Of a DNA stretch of 54,488 bases, positions 26,473 to 34,515 are shown piece after piece. A program made the translations under genes and the position numbers. The stretch covers positions 1-54,488 of the forward strand of contig JAMCUN010000024.1 of NCBI GenBank assembly GCA_023381415.1, in the 5' to 3' direction. The notes beneath the pieces were generated by a model. The model saw only the letters and a list, made by a program, of their open reading frames with translations. It was not told the origin of the DNA and ran no database searches. Each line of letters begins with the position of its first letter. Within the stretch, counting starts at the first letter, position 1. Source of the stretch: Thermoplasmatota archaeon. Its GTDB lineage: Archaea > Thermoplasmatota > Thermoplasmata > Thermoplasmatales > GCA-001856825.

Positions 26473-26891
26473 CCTATCTTAGCTTCTACAAGATCGAAGC
26501 CGCTCGGGCACTTCCCCTCGAGGACGTTATTCACAGTCAACTTTGATTTGTCTTTTGTGTAGCTCAATATGCATATGCTCGCAAACTTGCATGAATATTC
26601 TTCGCAGTCCGGACGTTTGTACGTGACCTTTGCCCCTTCCTTGGCGATTTTCCTGGGGATCATGAGGCTTCTTTCCTCCTCCTTCACTTCGACGGTATAG
26701 ACTTTGTCCCCCTCGTGAATGAAACACTTGTGCTCCTTTTCCCTGAATTTCACTACCCTGTAGTAGCCTCCTGGCTTCAGGTTGTGGCACACATTTTTCA
26801 GGTTGCAGACGTTACACTCCTGAGCAGGGGAAAAATACTGGAAGACGGATCCTTCCTTGCTCAGGTTCTTTGGAACTAACGTTATTATCAT
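26469..26891 (-). CDS. UPF0179 cysteine-rich archaeal protein
   Basis: A 140-residue archaeal UPF0179 protein with eight cysteines arranged for a metal or Fe-S site: CNVCNLKNVC (about 27-36), CEEYSC and CIL near 97-108 and CPSG near 129. The function is not known. It overlaps egsA by 1 nt (TAATG) and the GTPase gene by 4 nt, so translation of all three is probably coupled. Confidence 0.88.
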   Translation of the reverse strand: MIITLVPKNLSKEGSVFQYFSPAQECNVCNLKNVCHNLKPGGYYRVVKFREKEHKCFIHEGDKVYTVEVKEEERSLMIPRKIAKEGAKVTYKRPDCEEYSCKFASICILSYTKDKSKLTVNNVLEGKCPSGFDLVEAKIG

Positions 26892-27949
26892 TATGCAACT
26901 CCCGTTATGTGAAGAGCTTCCCTTGCTGCGACCTCTGTCAGGCCGCTTTCTCCCAGTATTGTGTATCTATCTGGCCGGGTCTTGTGGGCCATCATCAGTG
27001 CCTGTATTGCATCATCCTCTGTCAGTGAAACCTGATCTAGAGTTGTTGGGGCGCCTATTGTCTGCAGAGTGTTTTTTATCATTCTCCAATCCGCACCATG
27101 CAGATACATTGCAATTATTGAACCTATGCCGCACAGCTCCCCATGGAGCGCGTTCCCCTTCTTGATTGTGTCAACGGCATGGGCAAACATGTGCTCTGAG
27201 CCGGATGCAGGTCTTGAGCTACCTGCTATGCTCATAGCAATGCCTGAGAACACTATCTGTTTTATCACCAGCCACACGCTCTCTTCAACGTTGGGCTTGA
27301 TCTGAGATGCATTATTTATTATCTCCCTTGCCGCAAATTCTGATATGGAGTACGCAGAACTGCTCACCTTCTCTCCCTTGAGCCTGTGGCCAAGGTTCCA
27401 GTCCATCAATGCAGGAAGGTTTGAAAGTACGTCTGCAGCCCCGGAGGCGAGAGTCCTGAATGGAGCAGTCACTATGATCTCGGTGTCAGCGATGATAGCG
27501 GCCGGCATCATTGCCTCTACCGAGGAGGACAACCCATTCTTTATTATCGAGGCCCTCGGGCTTGCTACGCCATCGTGGCTCGCTGAGGTTGGAATGGAAA
27601 TGAAATCAAGCCCCAGGTCAAAGGCGCTCTTCTTAGCGATGTCTATCTTAGTTCCCCCGCCGATGCCTATGATCACTCTTGCATCGAACTCCCTGGTTCT
27701 GTCCTTAACCCTCTCCACGTTTTCTTCCGTTGCCGTGTCTGTAATTACCACATCTGTTTCAACACCGGAAGCCGCAAGAAGGTCTTTCACCCTTTCCCCT
27801 GCGAGTCTTACCGTAGTCTTCCCTGTAACTATGAGTCCCCTCTTCGAGCTCGTAAGTTTGTTGAAGACTTCACCAATCTTTTCAATTGCACCATGGCCTC
27901 CGATCACTTCCCTTGGAAGTATCATCTCGGCCAATTTCTCGAATGGCAC
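26891..27949 (-). CDS. egsA: sn-glycerol-1-phosphate dehydrogenase
   Basis: Makes sn-glycerol 1-phosphate from dihydroxyacetone phosphate, the step that sets the archaeal lipid backbone. IGIGGGTKIDIAK binds NAD(P), SIPTSASHDGVASPRASI lies in the active site, and the zinc ligands come from ASGAADVLSN, SGSEHMFAHAVD and ALHGE. At 352 residues the length is usual. The start is GTG; no in-frame ATG lies nearby upstream. It is the third gene of the minus-strand unit, 60 nt after ahcY. Confidence 0.95.
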   Translation of the reverse strand: MPFEKLAEMILPREVIGGHGAIEKIGEVFNKLTSSKRGLIVTGKTTVRLAGERVKDLLAASGVETDVVITDTATEENVERVKDRTREFDARVIIGIGGGTKIDIAKKSAFDLGLDFISIPTSASHDGVASPRASIIKNGLSSSVEAMMPAAIIADTEIIVTAPFRTLASGAADVLSNLPALMDWNLGHRLKGEKVSSSAYSISEFAAREIINNASQIKPNVEESVWLVIKQIVFSGIAMSIAGSSRPASGSEHMFAHAVDTIKKGNALHGELCGIGSIIAMYLHGADWRMIKNTLQTIGAPTTLDQVSLTEDDAIQALMMAHKTRPDRYTILGESGLTEVAAREALHITGVA

Positions 27950-28009
27950 ACCGCCATATCCAATATTGGATATTTATCGTTTCCCTGAATTGGGAGTCTG
28001 AAAGGTGCG

Positions 28010-29224
28010 TCAGGTTCCTTCCTGCCAGGAATTTATGTATCTCAGCTGCTCTCTTGTCAGCTTATCTATTTTTATCCCGTAGGAATCCAGGTAAGTGTTT
28101 GCGACCTTCAGGTCTATCTCTTCCGGGACCGGATAGACCTTTGGGTCCTTTTTAGGATTCTCAGCTATAAATTGGGCAGTGAGCGCCTGTATTGAAAATG
28201 AAAGGTCCATTATCTCAACTGGGTGCCCCTGCCCTGAAGCAAGGTTCACGAGTCTGCCATCGGAGAGCACGTAGACCTTCTTCCTTCCGACATTGTACTG
28301 GGTGACGTTCCTCCTCACCTCCTTTCCTCTCCCGAACTTCTTCTCAATGTCTTCAACCGCGACCTCGTTGTTGAAGTGTCCTGAATTTGCCAGGACAATA
28401 CCATCCTTCGCATTTTTTAGAAGCGCGGGTGTAACAATGTCCTTTACCCCTGTTGCGGTTATAACGAAGTCTGCGTATTTGATGGCCTCCTCCATGGGTC
28501 TGACTAAAAATCCGTCCATGTGGGCCTCTATCGACTTGAACGGGTCTATCTCAGTTACGGTAACATTTGCTCCGAGGCCCCTCATCTTGTTTGCTATACC
28601 CCTACCGCACCAACCGTATCCCCCGACGACGACGTTCTTCCCTGCGACCACAAGGTTCGTTGCGGTTAAAATACCATCAATGGTGCTCTGCCCGGTGCCG
28701 TACCTGTTATCAAAGAGATGTTTCATAAGGGCATCGTTCACATCGAACATCGGGAACTTAAGCGCTCCTGCCTTTTCCATATTCCTGAGCCTAACAACCC
28801 CAGTGGTCGTCTCCTCATTCCCTCCCTTGATATTTTTGTAGACTGATTTGTCCCTCAATGCAAGAGCTGTCAGGTCCCCTCCATCGTCAATTATGATGTC
28901 CGGATCCACCTCTATGGTCTTTGCCAGGTTTTCGTAGTATTCCTCCCTTGTAAGTCCCCTCTTCGCGAACACGCTCACGCCGAAATCGTCCCTAAGGGAG
29001 GCGGCGACTTCATCATCTGTACTGAGAGGATTGCACCCTGATATCCTGACTTTCGCCCCTCCTTGCTTGAGGGAATATGCCAGGACAGCCGTCTTTGCCT
29101 CCAAGTGCAGGGCCATAGAAATGGTCATTCCACTGAATGGCTTATCCGATAGGAAATCCCTCCTTATGCTGGCCATAACTGGCATCCAGTTCATGGCCCA
29201 TTCAATCTTCTTCTTCCCATCCAT
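28010..29224 (-). CDS. ahcY: Adenosylhomocysteinase
   Basis: Hydrolyses S-adenosylhomocysteine to adenosine and homocysteine, or a related deaminated product as in some archaea. HLEAKTAVL, DDGGDLTA, EETTTGVVRL, GYGWCGRGIA (NAD site), ATGVKDIV and SGHFNNEV are all in the expected places. I start at ATG 29224 (404 residues); a TTG at 29230 would add two. The gene starts 20 nt after the arfC stop. The C-terminus has YLDSYGIKIDKLTREQLRYINSW in the usual end region. Confidence 0.95.
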   Translation of the reverse strand: MDGKKKIEWAMNWMPVMASIRRDFLSDKPFSGMTISMALHLEAKTAVLAYSLKQGGAKVRISGCNPLSTDDEVAASLRDDFGVSVFAKRGLTREEYYENLAKTIEVDPDIIIDDGGDLTALALRDKSVYKNIKGGNEETTTGVVRLRNMEKAGALKFPMFDVNDALMKHLFDNRYGTGQSTIDGILTATNLVVAGKNVVVGGYGWCGRGIANKMRGLGANVTVTEIDPFKSIEAHMDGFLVRPMEEAIKYADFVITATGVKDIVTPALLKNAKDGIVLANSGHFNNEVAVEDIEKKFGRGKEVRRNVTQYNVGRKKVYVLSDGRLVNLASGQGHPVEIMDLSFSIQALTAQFIAENPKKDPKVYPVPEEIDLKVANTYLDSYGIKIDKLTREQLRYINSWQEGT

Positions 29225-29244
29225 GACCAATGAAGCCGATTTCG

Positions 29245-29883
29245 TTAAAATGCTTTTTTGATTGTCACAAGAAAACCATTGCCGAGCCTTTCTGTCTGGA
29301 TATGTTCGAATTTCATAGGTTCTTTAAGAGGTCCAAACATCGGTATTCCTTCGTCACCTGCAAGCGTAGGAGAGTAGAAAATCGATATTTCATCCCATTC
29401 GCCTTCCGTTATGAATGAAGTGATCACAGACTTACCCCCTTCTAGCATAATGTTCCGGTAACCAATGTTCCCCAGTTCCCTGACGACAAAATCTGGATGG
29501 GAAGAAGAAGATGTACTGTTCCTCACTATCACTTTAGAGGTCAAGCCGGGTCCAAATTCACCACCGTCTATCCCCTTCCTGCAGAAGATTATCACCTTCC
29601 TTGGGTAAGAGAATACTCTTGCGTTCTTGTTTACAGTGAGATTGGAATCAAGGATTGCAACATCAGGGATTCTATCTGACTTGAAGTATTTTTCATTCAC
29701 GACAAGCTTGGGATCATCGAGATTTATGGTGTTCTTTCCCACCAGGATGATATCTGATTCAGACCTCATCTTGTGCACCCTTTGAAGGTCTTCTGGATTC
29801 GAAAACCTGTATGCCTTCCCACCCTTAAGTGCAATCTTCCCGTCGAGAGAGCATGCGAAATTTATGAGTACCCTCGGTTTCAC
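29245..29883 (-). CDS. arfC: 2,5-diamino-6-ribosylamino-pyrimidinone phosphate reductase
   Basis: The archaeal and fungal type riboflavin-pathway reductase (RibD C-terminal fold). NFACSLDGKIA is the N-terminal signature; GKNTINLDDPKLVV and MLEGGKSVITSF follow. At 212 residues it has only the reductase domain and no deaminase. The GTG start has no ribosome binding site. It is the first gene of the minus-strand unit, while ribB-ribC-ribH are at 9.9-11.5 kb. Confidence 0.9.
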   Translation of the reverse strand: MKPRVLINFACSLDGKIALKGGKAYRFSNPEDLQRVHKMRSESDIILVGKNTINLDDPKLVVNEKYFKSDRIPDVAILDSNLTVNKNARVFSYPRKVIIFCRKGIDGGEFGPGLTSKVIVRNSTSSSSHPDFVVRELGNIGYRNIMLEGGKSVITSFITEGEWDEISIFYSPTLAGDEGIPMFGPLKEPMKFEHIQTERLGNGFLVTIKKAF

Positions 29884-30009
29884 TTCTAAATGAAACGGTA
29901 GGAAATATTATAATTTGTGCCAGGAGCCCGATTGAATATTCTTGGAGTGTGCTGTTTCCCAGGTTGATCATCACCGGCCAGTTGTTATACAGCAGAACTC
30001 AAGCAATGT

Positions 30010-30031
30010 TTAATTAGGGTAACCTAATTAA
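30010..30031. promoter_or_regulatory. Palindromic operator for the DtxR-family regulator
   Basis: Perfect 9-bp inverted repeat: TTAATTAGG, a 4-nt spacer GTAA, then CCTAATTAA. The core TTAGG...CCTAA resembles the DtxR/IdeR box. It lies from 27 to 6 nt before the GTG start of the regulator gene and includes the TATA-like TTTAATTA, so binding would block the promoter. Metal-dependent autoregulation of regulator and transporter is the likely meaning. Confidence 0.75.
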
Positions 30032-30036
30032 GTTGA

Positions 30037-30756
30037 GTGAAGCATAATAGCCAGGATTATCTCCTGGCAATTTGGGAGTTATGTGAAAGTTATGATTTTA
30101 CCAGCGAAAAAGGTGTAGCCGAACGTCTGAAGGTCTCCCTCCCTTCAGCGTGGGAAGGTATTCACCGCCTGGAAAGGGAAGGTATGCTGGTTGTGAACAA
30201 GAAAGGCATGAGGTTCACGGAGAAAGGGTACTTGAATGCAATGAAAATGGTGAGAGCCCACAGGATAACCGAGTATTTTGTCTACTCCTATCTAGAGGTG
30301 CCATGGGATGAAGTCCATGATTCCGTGATGGACCTGGAGCACGATTTTACAGAACAGCTCCTCTCAAATCTTTATAGGAAGATGGGTTCACCCGGTTTCT
30401 GCCCTCACGGAAATCCAATCAGGCCGGACCAAGGGATGATCGAGATAAGTGCGGCAGAAGCTCCGGAAGGAAAGTACTACTTCGTCCGACCGGTCCTTGA
30501 GGATTACAACCTCCTGAAGAAGCTACTAAATGCAGGCTCAACACCTGGTAAGCCGGTGACCGTTGAAAGAGGGGGTGCCTATCTGTACCTAATAGGGGAG
30601 AACGGAGAGTACAAGCTGCCTTCAAATATGGAGCGTACAGTAAGGCTCAGGTCCAATATTGGAGATGAAGACAGATCACCCAAGACGTCAGGAATTTCAA
30701 TTGAAAAATTACCAAAAGTGCCCTTTCCGCTGAGTCTAAATGAACCCCACTCTTAG
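30037..30756 (+). CDS. DtxR/MntR-family metal-dependent transcriptional regulator
   Basis: A 239-residue DtxR-family repressor. The winged helix begins with SQDYLLAIWELCE and has a recognition helix in LKVSLPSAWEGIHRLEREGML. The dimerisation domain has VRAHRITEYFVYSYL and DLEHDFTEQLLSNLYR, which hold family metal-site residues. After CPHGNPI the C-terminal part is extended (about 110 residues) and probably forms the SH3-like FeoA domain. The gene has GTG at 30037 with the palindromic operator immediately upstream and no ribosome binding site. Its 3' end overlaps the Nramp gene by 17 nt. Manganese or iron is the expected signal; which one is not clear. Confidence 0.9.
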   Translation: MKHNSQDYLLAIWELCESYDFTSEKGVAERLKVSLPSAWEGIHRLEREGMLVVNKKGMRFTEKGYLNAMKMVRAHRITEYFVYSYLEVPWDEVHDSVMDLEHDFTEQLLSNLYRKMGSPGFCPHGNPIRPDQGMIEISAAEAPEGKYYFVRPVLEDYNLLKKLLNAGSTPGKPVTVERGGAYLYLIGENGEYKLPSNMERTVRLRSNIGDEDRSPKTSGISIEKLPKVPFPLSLNEPHS

Positions 30757-31942
30757 AAAGTTATTGCCTGTACTTGGACCAGGCTGGGTCGTAATGCTTG
30801 CAGACCTTGACGCACCAAGCGTTATCACAGCAATACAGTCTGGCATAGAATTCAAGGCGCACCTTATCATATTCCTCATAATCCTGATCATACCTCTCTT
30901 CCTCGTTCAGGACACATCATCCCGCATAGGAGCGGTCACAGGAAAAACGCTAGGACAGGTAATATCTAAGTACTTCGGTCACGGATGGACAATAGCAGCC
31001 GTAAGTGGAAGCGCTGTCATTGATTTTGCAGCATATGTAGGAGAGTTCGCAGGTATAGCTGTCGCAGGAACCATACTGGGTATACCAGTTCTCTTCACCG
31101 TAATCTTCGTAGTGGTGATTCATACTCTCGTCATCACAACGGGCAAATACAAGAAAATAGAGGTCTTCCTGTTGGCAATAGGATTTCTCCTATTCCTATT
31201 CGTGGTTCTTGACTTCTTCGTCCATCCTAGATACGTCAGTCTCTCCGACTTCACCCCGCTTGTGCCGAAGGAATCGTTCTACTTCCTTGTTGCAGCTAAC
31301 ATCGGTGCGGTGATAATGCCATGGATGCTTTTCTATCACCAGGCCGCAGATGTCGACAGCGGTCTCAAGATTTCAGGAATGAAGAAGGAGAGCTGGGGGA
31401 CGCTACAGGGGGCAATCGCATCAGAGGTACTGATGGTATCCATAGTCATCTTCTCATGGAAGCTCTCGGAAGACGGATTGATAAATGGGAATTCAGTATC
31501 CAATGTGGCCGCGGCTCTACACAACGAAATAGGCCCTGTTGGCCCCGTAATATTTGCCATAGCACTTGGGGTAGCCGGACTCCTTGCCATGTTTGTCATT
31601 TCAATGAGCATGTCCTATTCAGTGTCAGACGTGCTGAAAATGAATGGGACGTTCAACGAAAAGATCAGGAAGCAGAAGGGATTCTACAGCATATATCTCC
31701 TGGAGATAATTCCAGCTGCCATACTTACACTCGTGTTCACGAACCTGATAAACCTTGCCCTTGACGTCATGGTGCTTAGTTCAATTGCACTTGCGCTGCC
31801 TCTCCTCGTAGTGATAAGGATAGGTTCTGATGAAAAGATAATGGGAAAACACAAGATCGGGAGACCAAGAGCGATATTCCTCTACGTTTTCATGATACTT
31901 GCGGTGGGGTTAGGGATATTCTCGATCCTTCAGGTGATATAA
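30740..31942 (+). CDS. Divergent Nramp-family divalent metal transporter
   Basis: An Nramp-fold transporter with about 11 helices in 400 residues. GPGWVVMLADLDAPS aligns with the first-helix Nramp signature GPG...DPGN, but the metal-binding DPGN is replaced by DAPS (24-27). In helix 6 the MPH motif is MPW (193-195, in GAVIMPWMLFYHQ). The Asp is kept but the Asn, His and Gly are not, so the metal site differs from classical Mn/Fe Nramp proteins. It overlaps and follows the DtxR-family gene, so the pair is probably regulated together by the operator at 30010-30031. Confidence 0.87.
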   Translation: MNPTLRKLLPVLGPGWVVMLADLDAPSVITAIQSGIEFKAHLIIFLIILIIPLFLVQDTSSRIGAVTGKTLGQVISKYFGHGWTIAAVSGSAVIDFAAYVGEFAGIAVAGTILGIPVLFTVIFVVVIHTLVITTGKYKKIEVFLLAIGFLLFLFVVLDFFVHPRYVSLSDFTPLVPKESFYFLVAANIGAVIMPWMLFYHQAADVDSGLKISGMKKESWGTLQGAIASEVLMVSIVIFSWKLSEDGLINGNSVSNVAAALHNEIGPVGPVIFAIALGVAGLLAMFVISMSMSYSVSDVLKMNGTFNEKIRKQKGFYSIYLLEIIPAAILTLVFTNLINLALDVMVLSSIALALPLLVVIRIGSDEKIMGKHKIGRPRAIFLYVFMILAVGLGIFSILQVI

Positions 31943-32093
31943 TGCAACCACACGGCAATATTTCAGGAGCAGGGGGAAGGAATAGATTTATTGAACGGAA
32001 AGAAAACGGAATGCCGCATCATTTCCAGTGTGGGTCAACATCTGAGGGACGCCTGGAAGGAAATGTAGTTATTCTAAATCTCAATATTTCTCT

Positions 32094-33434
32094 ATGATTG
32101 TTTCCCCCCTTGATTACCGTTACGGAAGGGAAGAAGTTAAGGCCATCTTTTCAGAGGAATCTAATCTCGGTTTCTTACTGGAAGTTGAGGCAGCCATCGC
32201 GACTGCCGAGGCAGAGGCGGGGATAGTCAGCAGAAAGGATGCTGAGGAAATAAGGAAGCATGCCAATCTGGAACACGTAAAGGTAGAGGAAGTGAAGAAA
32301 GTAGAGAGGGAGATAGGGCACAATGTAATGGCAGTGGTAAAGGTCCTAAGCAGGGTATCCGGTGAAAGCGGAAAGTACGTTCACCTAGGGGCGACGTCAA
32401 ACGATGTGACAGACACAGCCAATGCTCTTCAGTTAAAGAAATTCTATTCATATCTCGTTGATGACCTGTTCAGCCTGTCGGATGTTCTGTACGAGATTTC
32501 AAAGAGGAACAAAGATACGGTGATGATGGGGAGGACACACGGGCAGCATGCGCTTCCCATAACATTTGGCCTGAAGACGTCAGTCTACCTTGCCGAGATG
32601 ATGCGTCATATAGAGAGGGTCGAGGAGTCTAGGAAGAGAGTGGTAGTTGGTAAGTTCATGGGTGCGGTGGGGACAGGTGCAGCCCTTGGAAAGGACTCAA
32701 TCGTGGTTCAATCGATCATCATGAAGAATCTCGCCATAGGGGAAGAGAACGGGCCGACGCAGATTGTTGACAGGGACAGGTATGTGGAATACGTATCCCT
32801 CATTGCTAACATTGCCACTTCACTCGAGAAGTTTGCAACAGAGATCAGGAACCTTCAGAGACCTGAGATAGGGGAAGTCCAGGAGCCTTTTGACGAAGCG
32901 AAGCAGGTTGGTTCAAGCACGATGGCCCAGAAGGTCAATCCAGTTGTATCAGAAAACATAGTCTCTCTTGCAAGGATAATACGAGGTTTCCTAGTACCTA
33001 TGCACGAATCTGCAATCCTGTGGCACGAGAGGGACTTGACTAACAGTGCATCAGAAAGATTCATAATTCCCTATATATCAATACTCATCGACGACATACT
33101 GAACAAGATGACAGGGGTATTCAAAGGTCTTAAGGTAAACTCTGAGATGATGAAAAGGACTGTTATAAACGATGACTTGGCCCTGGGAGAGGCGTATCTC
33201 ATGGCGCTCGTTAACATGGGATATGGCAGGCAGGAAGCCCATGAGATAGTACGGCAGGCATCCATGGAAGTCAGGGATAAGGGAGGTATGCTGATTGAGA
33301 GTATAGAGAGGAGGACAGGGAAGAAGATGAAGAAGCTTTCACCACTGGACTATACAGGGAATGCAGTTTCAATTACTGAAAGCATTCTGAAGGACTACGA
33401 GAAAATGGTTGTGAGGCGCGCTGACCACCATTAA
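32094..33434 (+). CDS. purB: Adenylosuccinate lyase
   Basis: Acts twice in purine synthesis, splitting fumarate from SAICAR and adenylosuccinate. SPLDYRYG begins the protein, THGQHALPITFGLK holds the catalytic His, and the superfamily signature is SSTMAQKVNP. At 446 residues it is full length. No ribosome binding site is seen, and an AT-rich TTATTCTAAAT element lies about 25 nt upstream, so the mRNA is probably leaderless. It has no purine neighbours. Confidence 0.95.
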   Translation: MIVSPLDYRYGREEVKAIFSEESNLGFLLEVEAAIATAEAEAGIVSRKDAEEIRKHANLEHVKVEEVKKVEREIGHNVMAVVKVLSRVSGESGKYVHLGATSNDVTDTANALQLKKFYSYLVDDLFSLSDVLYEISKRNKDTVMMGRTHGQHALPITFGLKTSVYLAEMMRHIERVEESRKRVVVGKFMGAVGTGAALGKDSIVVQSIIMKNLAIGEENGPTQIVDRDRYVEYVSLIANIATSLEKFATEIRNLQRPEIGEVQEPFDEAKQVGSSTMAQKVNPVVSENIVSLARIIRGFLVPMHESAILWHERDLTNSASERFIIPYISILIDDILNKMTGVFKGLKVNSEMMKRTVINDDLALGEAYLMALVNMGYGRQEAHEIVRQASMEVRDKGGMLIESIERRTGKKMKKLSPLDYTGNAVSITESILKDYEKMVVRRADHH

Positions 33435-33503
33435 GCATTTACTACTCACGATATTCTGGCATCCCAGGTATTAAAGATCAGGGCAGAGGCGTGGTGCTGA
33501 AAG

Positions 33504-34259
33504 ATGGGGAATTGGGAGAGGTTCAACAAGAGATCGGATAAGTATGAGAAGTATAGACCAAGATACCCGGATGAGCTTCTCGAGTTGCTTAAGAAGGAAA
33601 CAGGCCTGAACACGAGTTCAGAGGTAGCGGATGTAGGCTCAGGAACCGGGATTCTTTCAGAATTAATAATTAGGGCGGGATGCAAGCTATTCTGTGTCGA
33701 GCCAAATGAGGAAATGAGGAGAGTTGCGTTCCAGAAGTTTGAACGGTTCGAGAATTGCGAGATTATAGATGGGACAGCGGAAAGGACCACCCTCCCTGAT
33801 GCCTCAGTGGATATCATAGTGGTCGGTCAGGCCTTCCACTGGTTCGACCCGCTGGAGTCAAGAAGGGAGTTCGGCAGGATATTGAAGCAAGGAGGATATG
33901 TTGCACTTGTCTGGAACACTCGCATCGAAGTGACGGAAGGAATGAATTTTGAGTATGAAAGGATGGTCAAGAAATACAGTCCGGGTTACCGCGAAAGCGG
34001 CAGCAGGACACTTGAAAGAGGTTCAATAGATAGGTTTTTCAACGGTAATTACCGCCTCTTCAAATTGACCAATGGTCAGACCCTTGACCTTGAGGGGCTC
34101 ATGGGAAGGTATCTTTCATCCTCTTACGCGATAGACGAAAAAAACGCCAATTTCAATTACTTGAAGAGCGATTTATCAAGAGCGTTCAGCAAGTTTGAGA
34201 AGGATGGACACGTGACGCTCAAGTACGAAACAGAGGTATTTCTGGGTGGTATAGACTAG
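33504..34259 (+). CDS. Class I SAM-dependent methyltransferase
   Basis: A type 11 methyltransferase of 251 residues. The SAM loop is VADVGSGTGILSE (about 42-54), the acidic end of strand 2 is CVEPNEEM, and the motif IV region is DIIVVGQAFHWFDP, typical of the YafE/UbiE-like group with WFD. The substrate cannot be told from sequence. It starts with ATG 69 nt after purB. Confidence 0.87.
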   Translation: MGNWERFNKRSDKYEKYRPRYPDELLELLKKETGLNTSSEVADVGSGTGILSELIIRAGCKLFCVEPNEEMRRVAFQKFERFENCEIIDGTAERTTLPDASVDIIVVGQAFHWFDPLESRREFGRILKQGGYVALVWNTRIEVTEGMNFEYERMVKKYSPGYRESGSRTLERGSIDRFFNGNYRLFKLTNGQTLDLEGLMGRYLSSSYAIDEKNANFNYLKSDLSRAFSKFEKDGHVTLKYETEVFLGGID

Positions 34260-34302
34260 AAATGCTAACTAAAGTTTTTATTGCACTGCCCCTTTCAAAA
34301 TC

Positions 34303-34515
34303 ATGGAGTCAATAGGCAGATTCTGTTTCTTCAATTCCAATGGCACTTGCAACTTCCTTAGGAACGACCCTACTGAGTGCAACCTATGTCCGAACTTCGT
34401 GTCGTTCAAGAAGGAAGCGCTTCAGTTCTCCGATGGCTCCAAGATTCCAGTTACATACTTCGACCTGGCAATAAGCCGTGGGTCCGGAGACCAGTTCCAG
34501 ACCAGTTTGGTCTAA
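34303..34515 (+). CDS. Small four-cysteine protein
   Basis: A 70-residue protein that I do not recognise. Cysteines at residues 8, 16, 26 and 29 (the last two as CNLC) could bind zinc or an Fe-S cluster, and FVSFKKEALQFSDGSKIPVTYFDLAI follows in part as a small beta-rich tail. An AAAGTTTTTATTG element lies about 25 nt before the ATG, as for a leaderless gene. The stop overlaps the convergent protease gene by 4 nt. Reasons to accept it: composition like its neighbours, a promoter-like box and a Cys pattern. Confidence 0.6.
   Translation: MESIGRFCFFNSNGTCNFLRNDPTECNLCPNFVSFKKEALQFSDGSKIPVTYFDLAISRGSGDQFQTSLV

Noticed and set aside
31321-31764. A 147-codon frame inside the Nramp gene
   Set aside because: It is another phase of the transporter gene; hydrophobic helix pattern and homology are in the annotated frame only.
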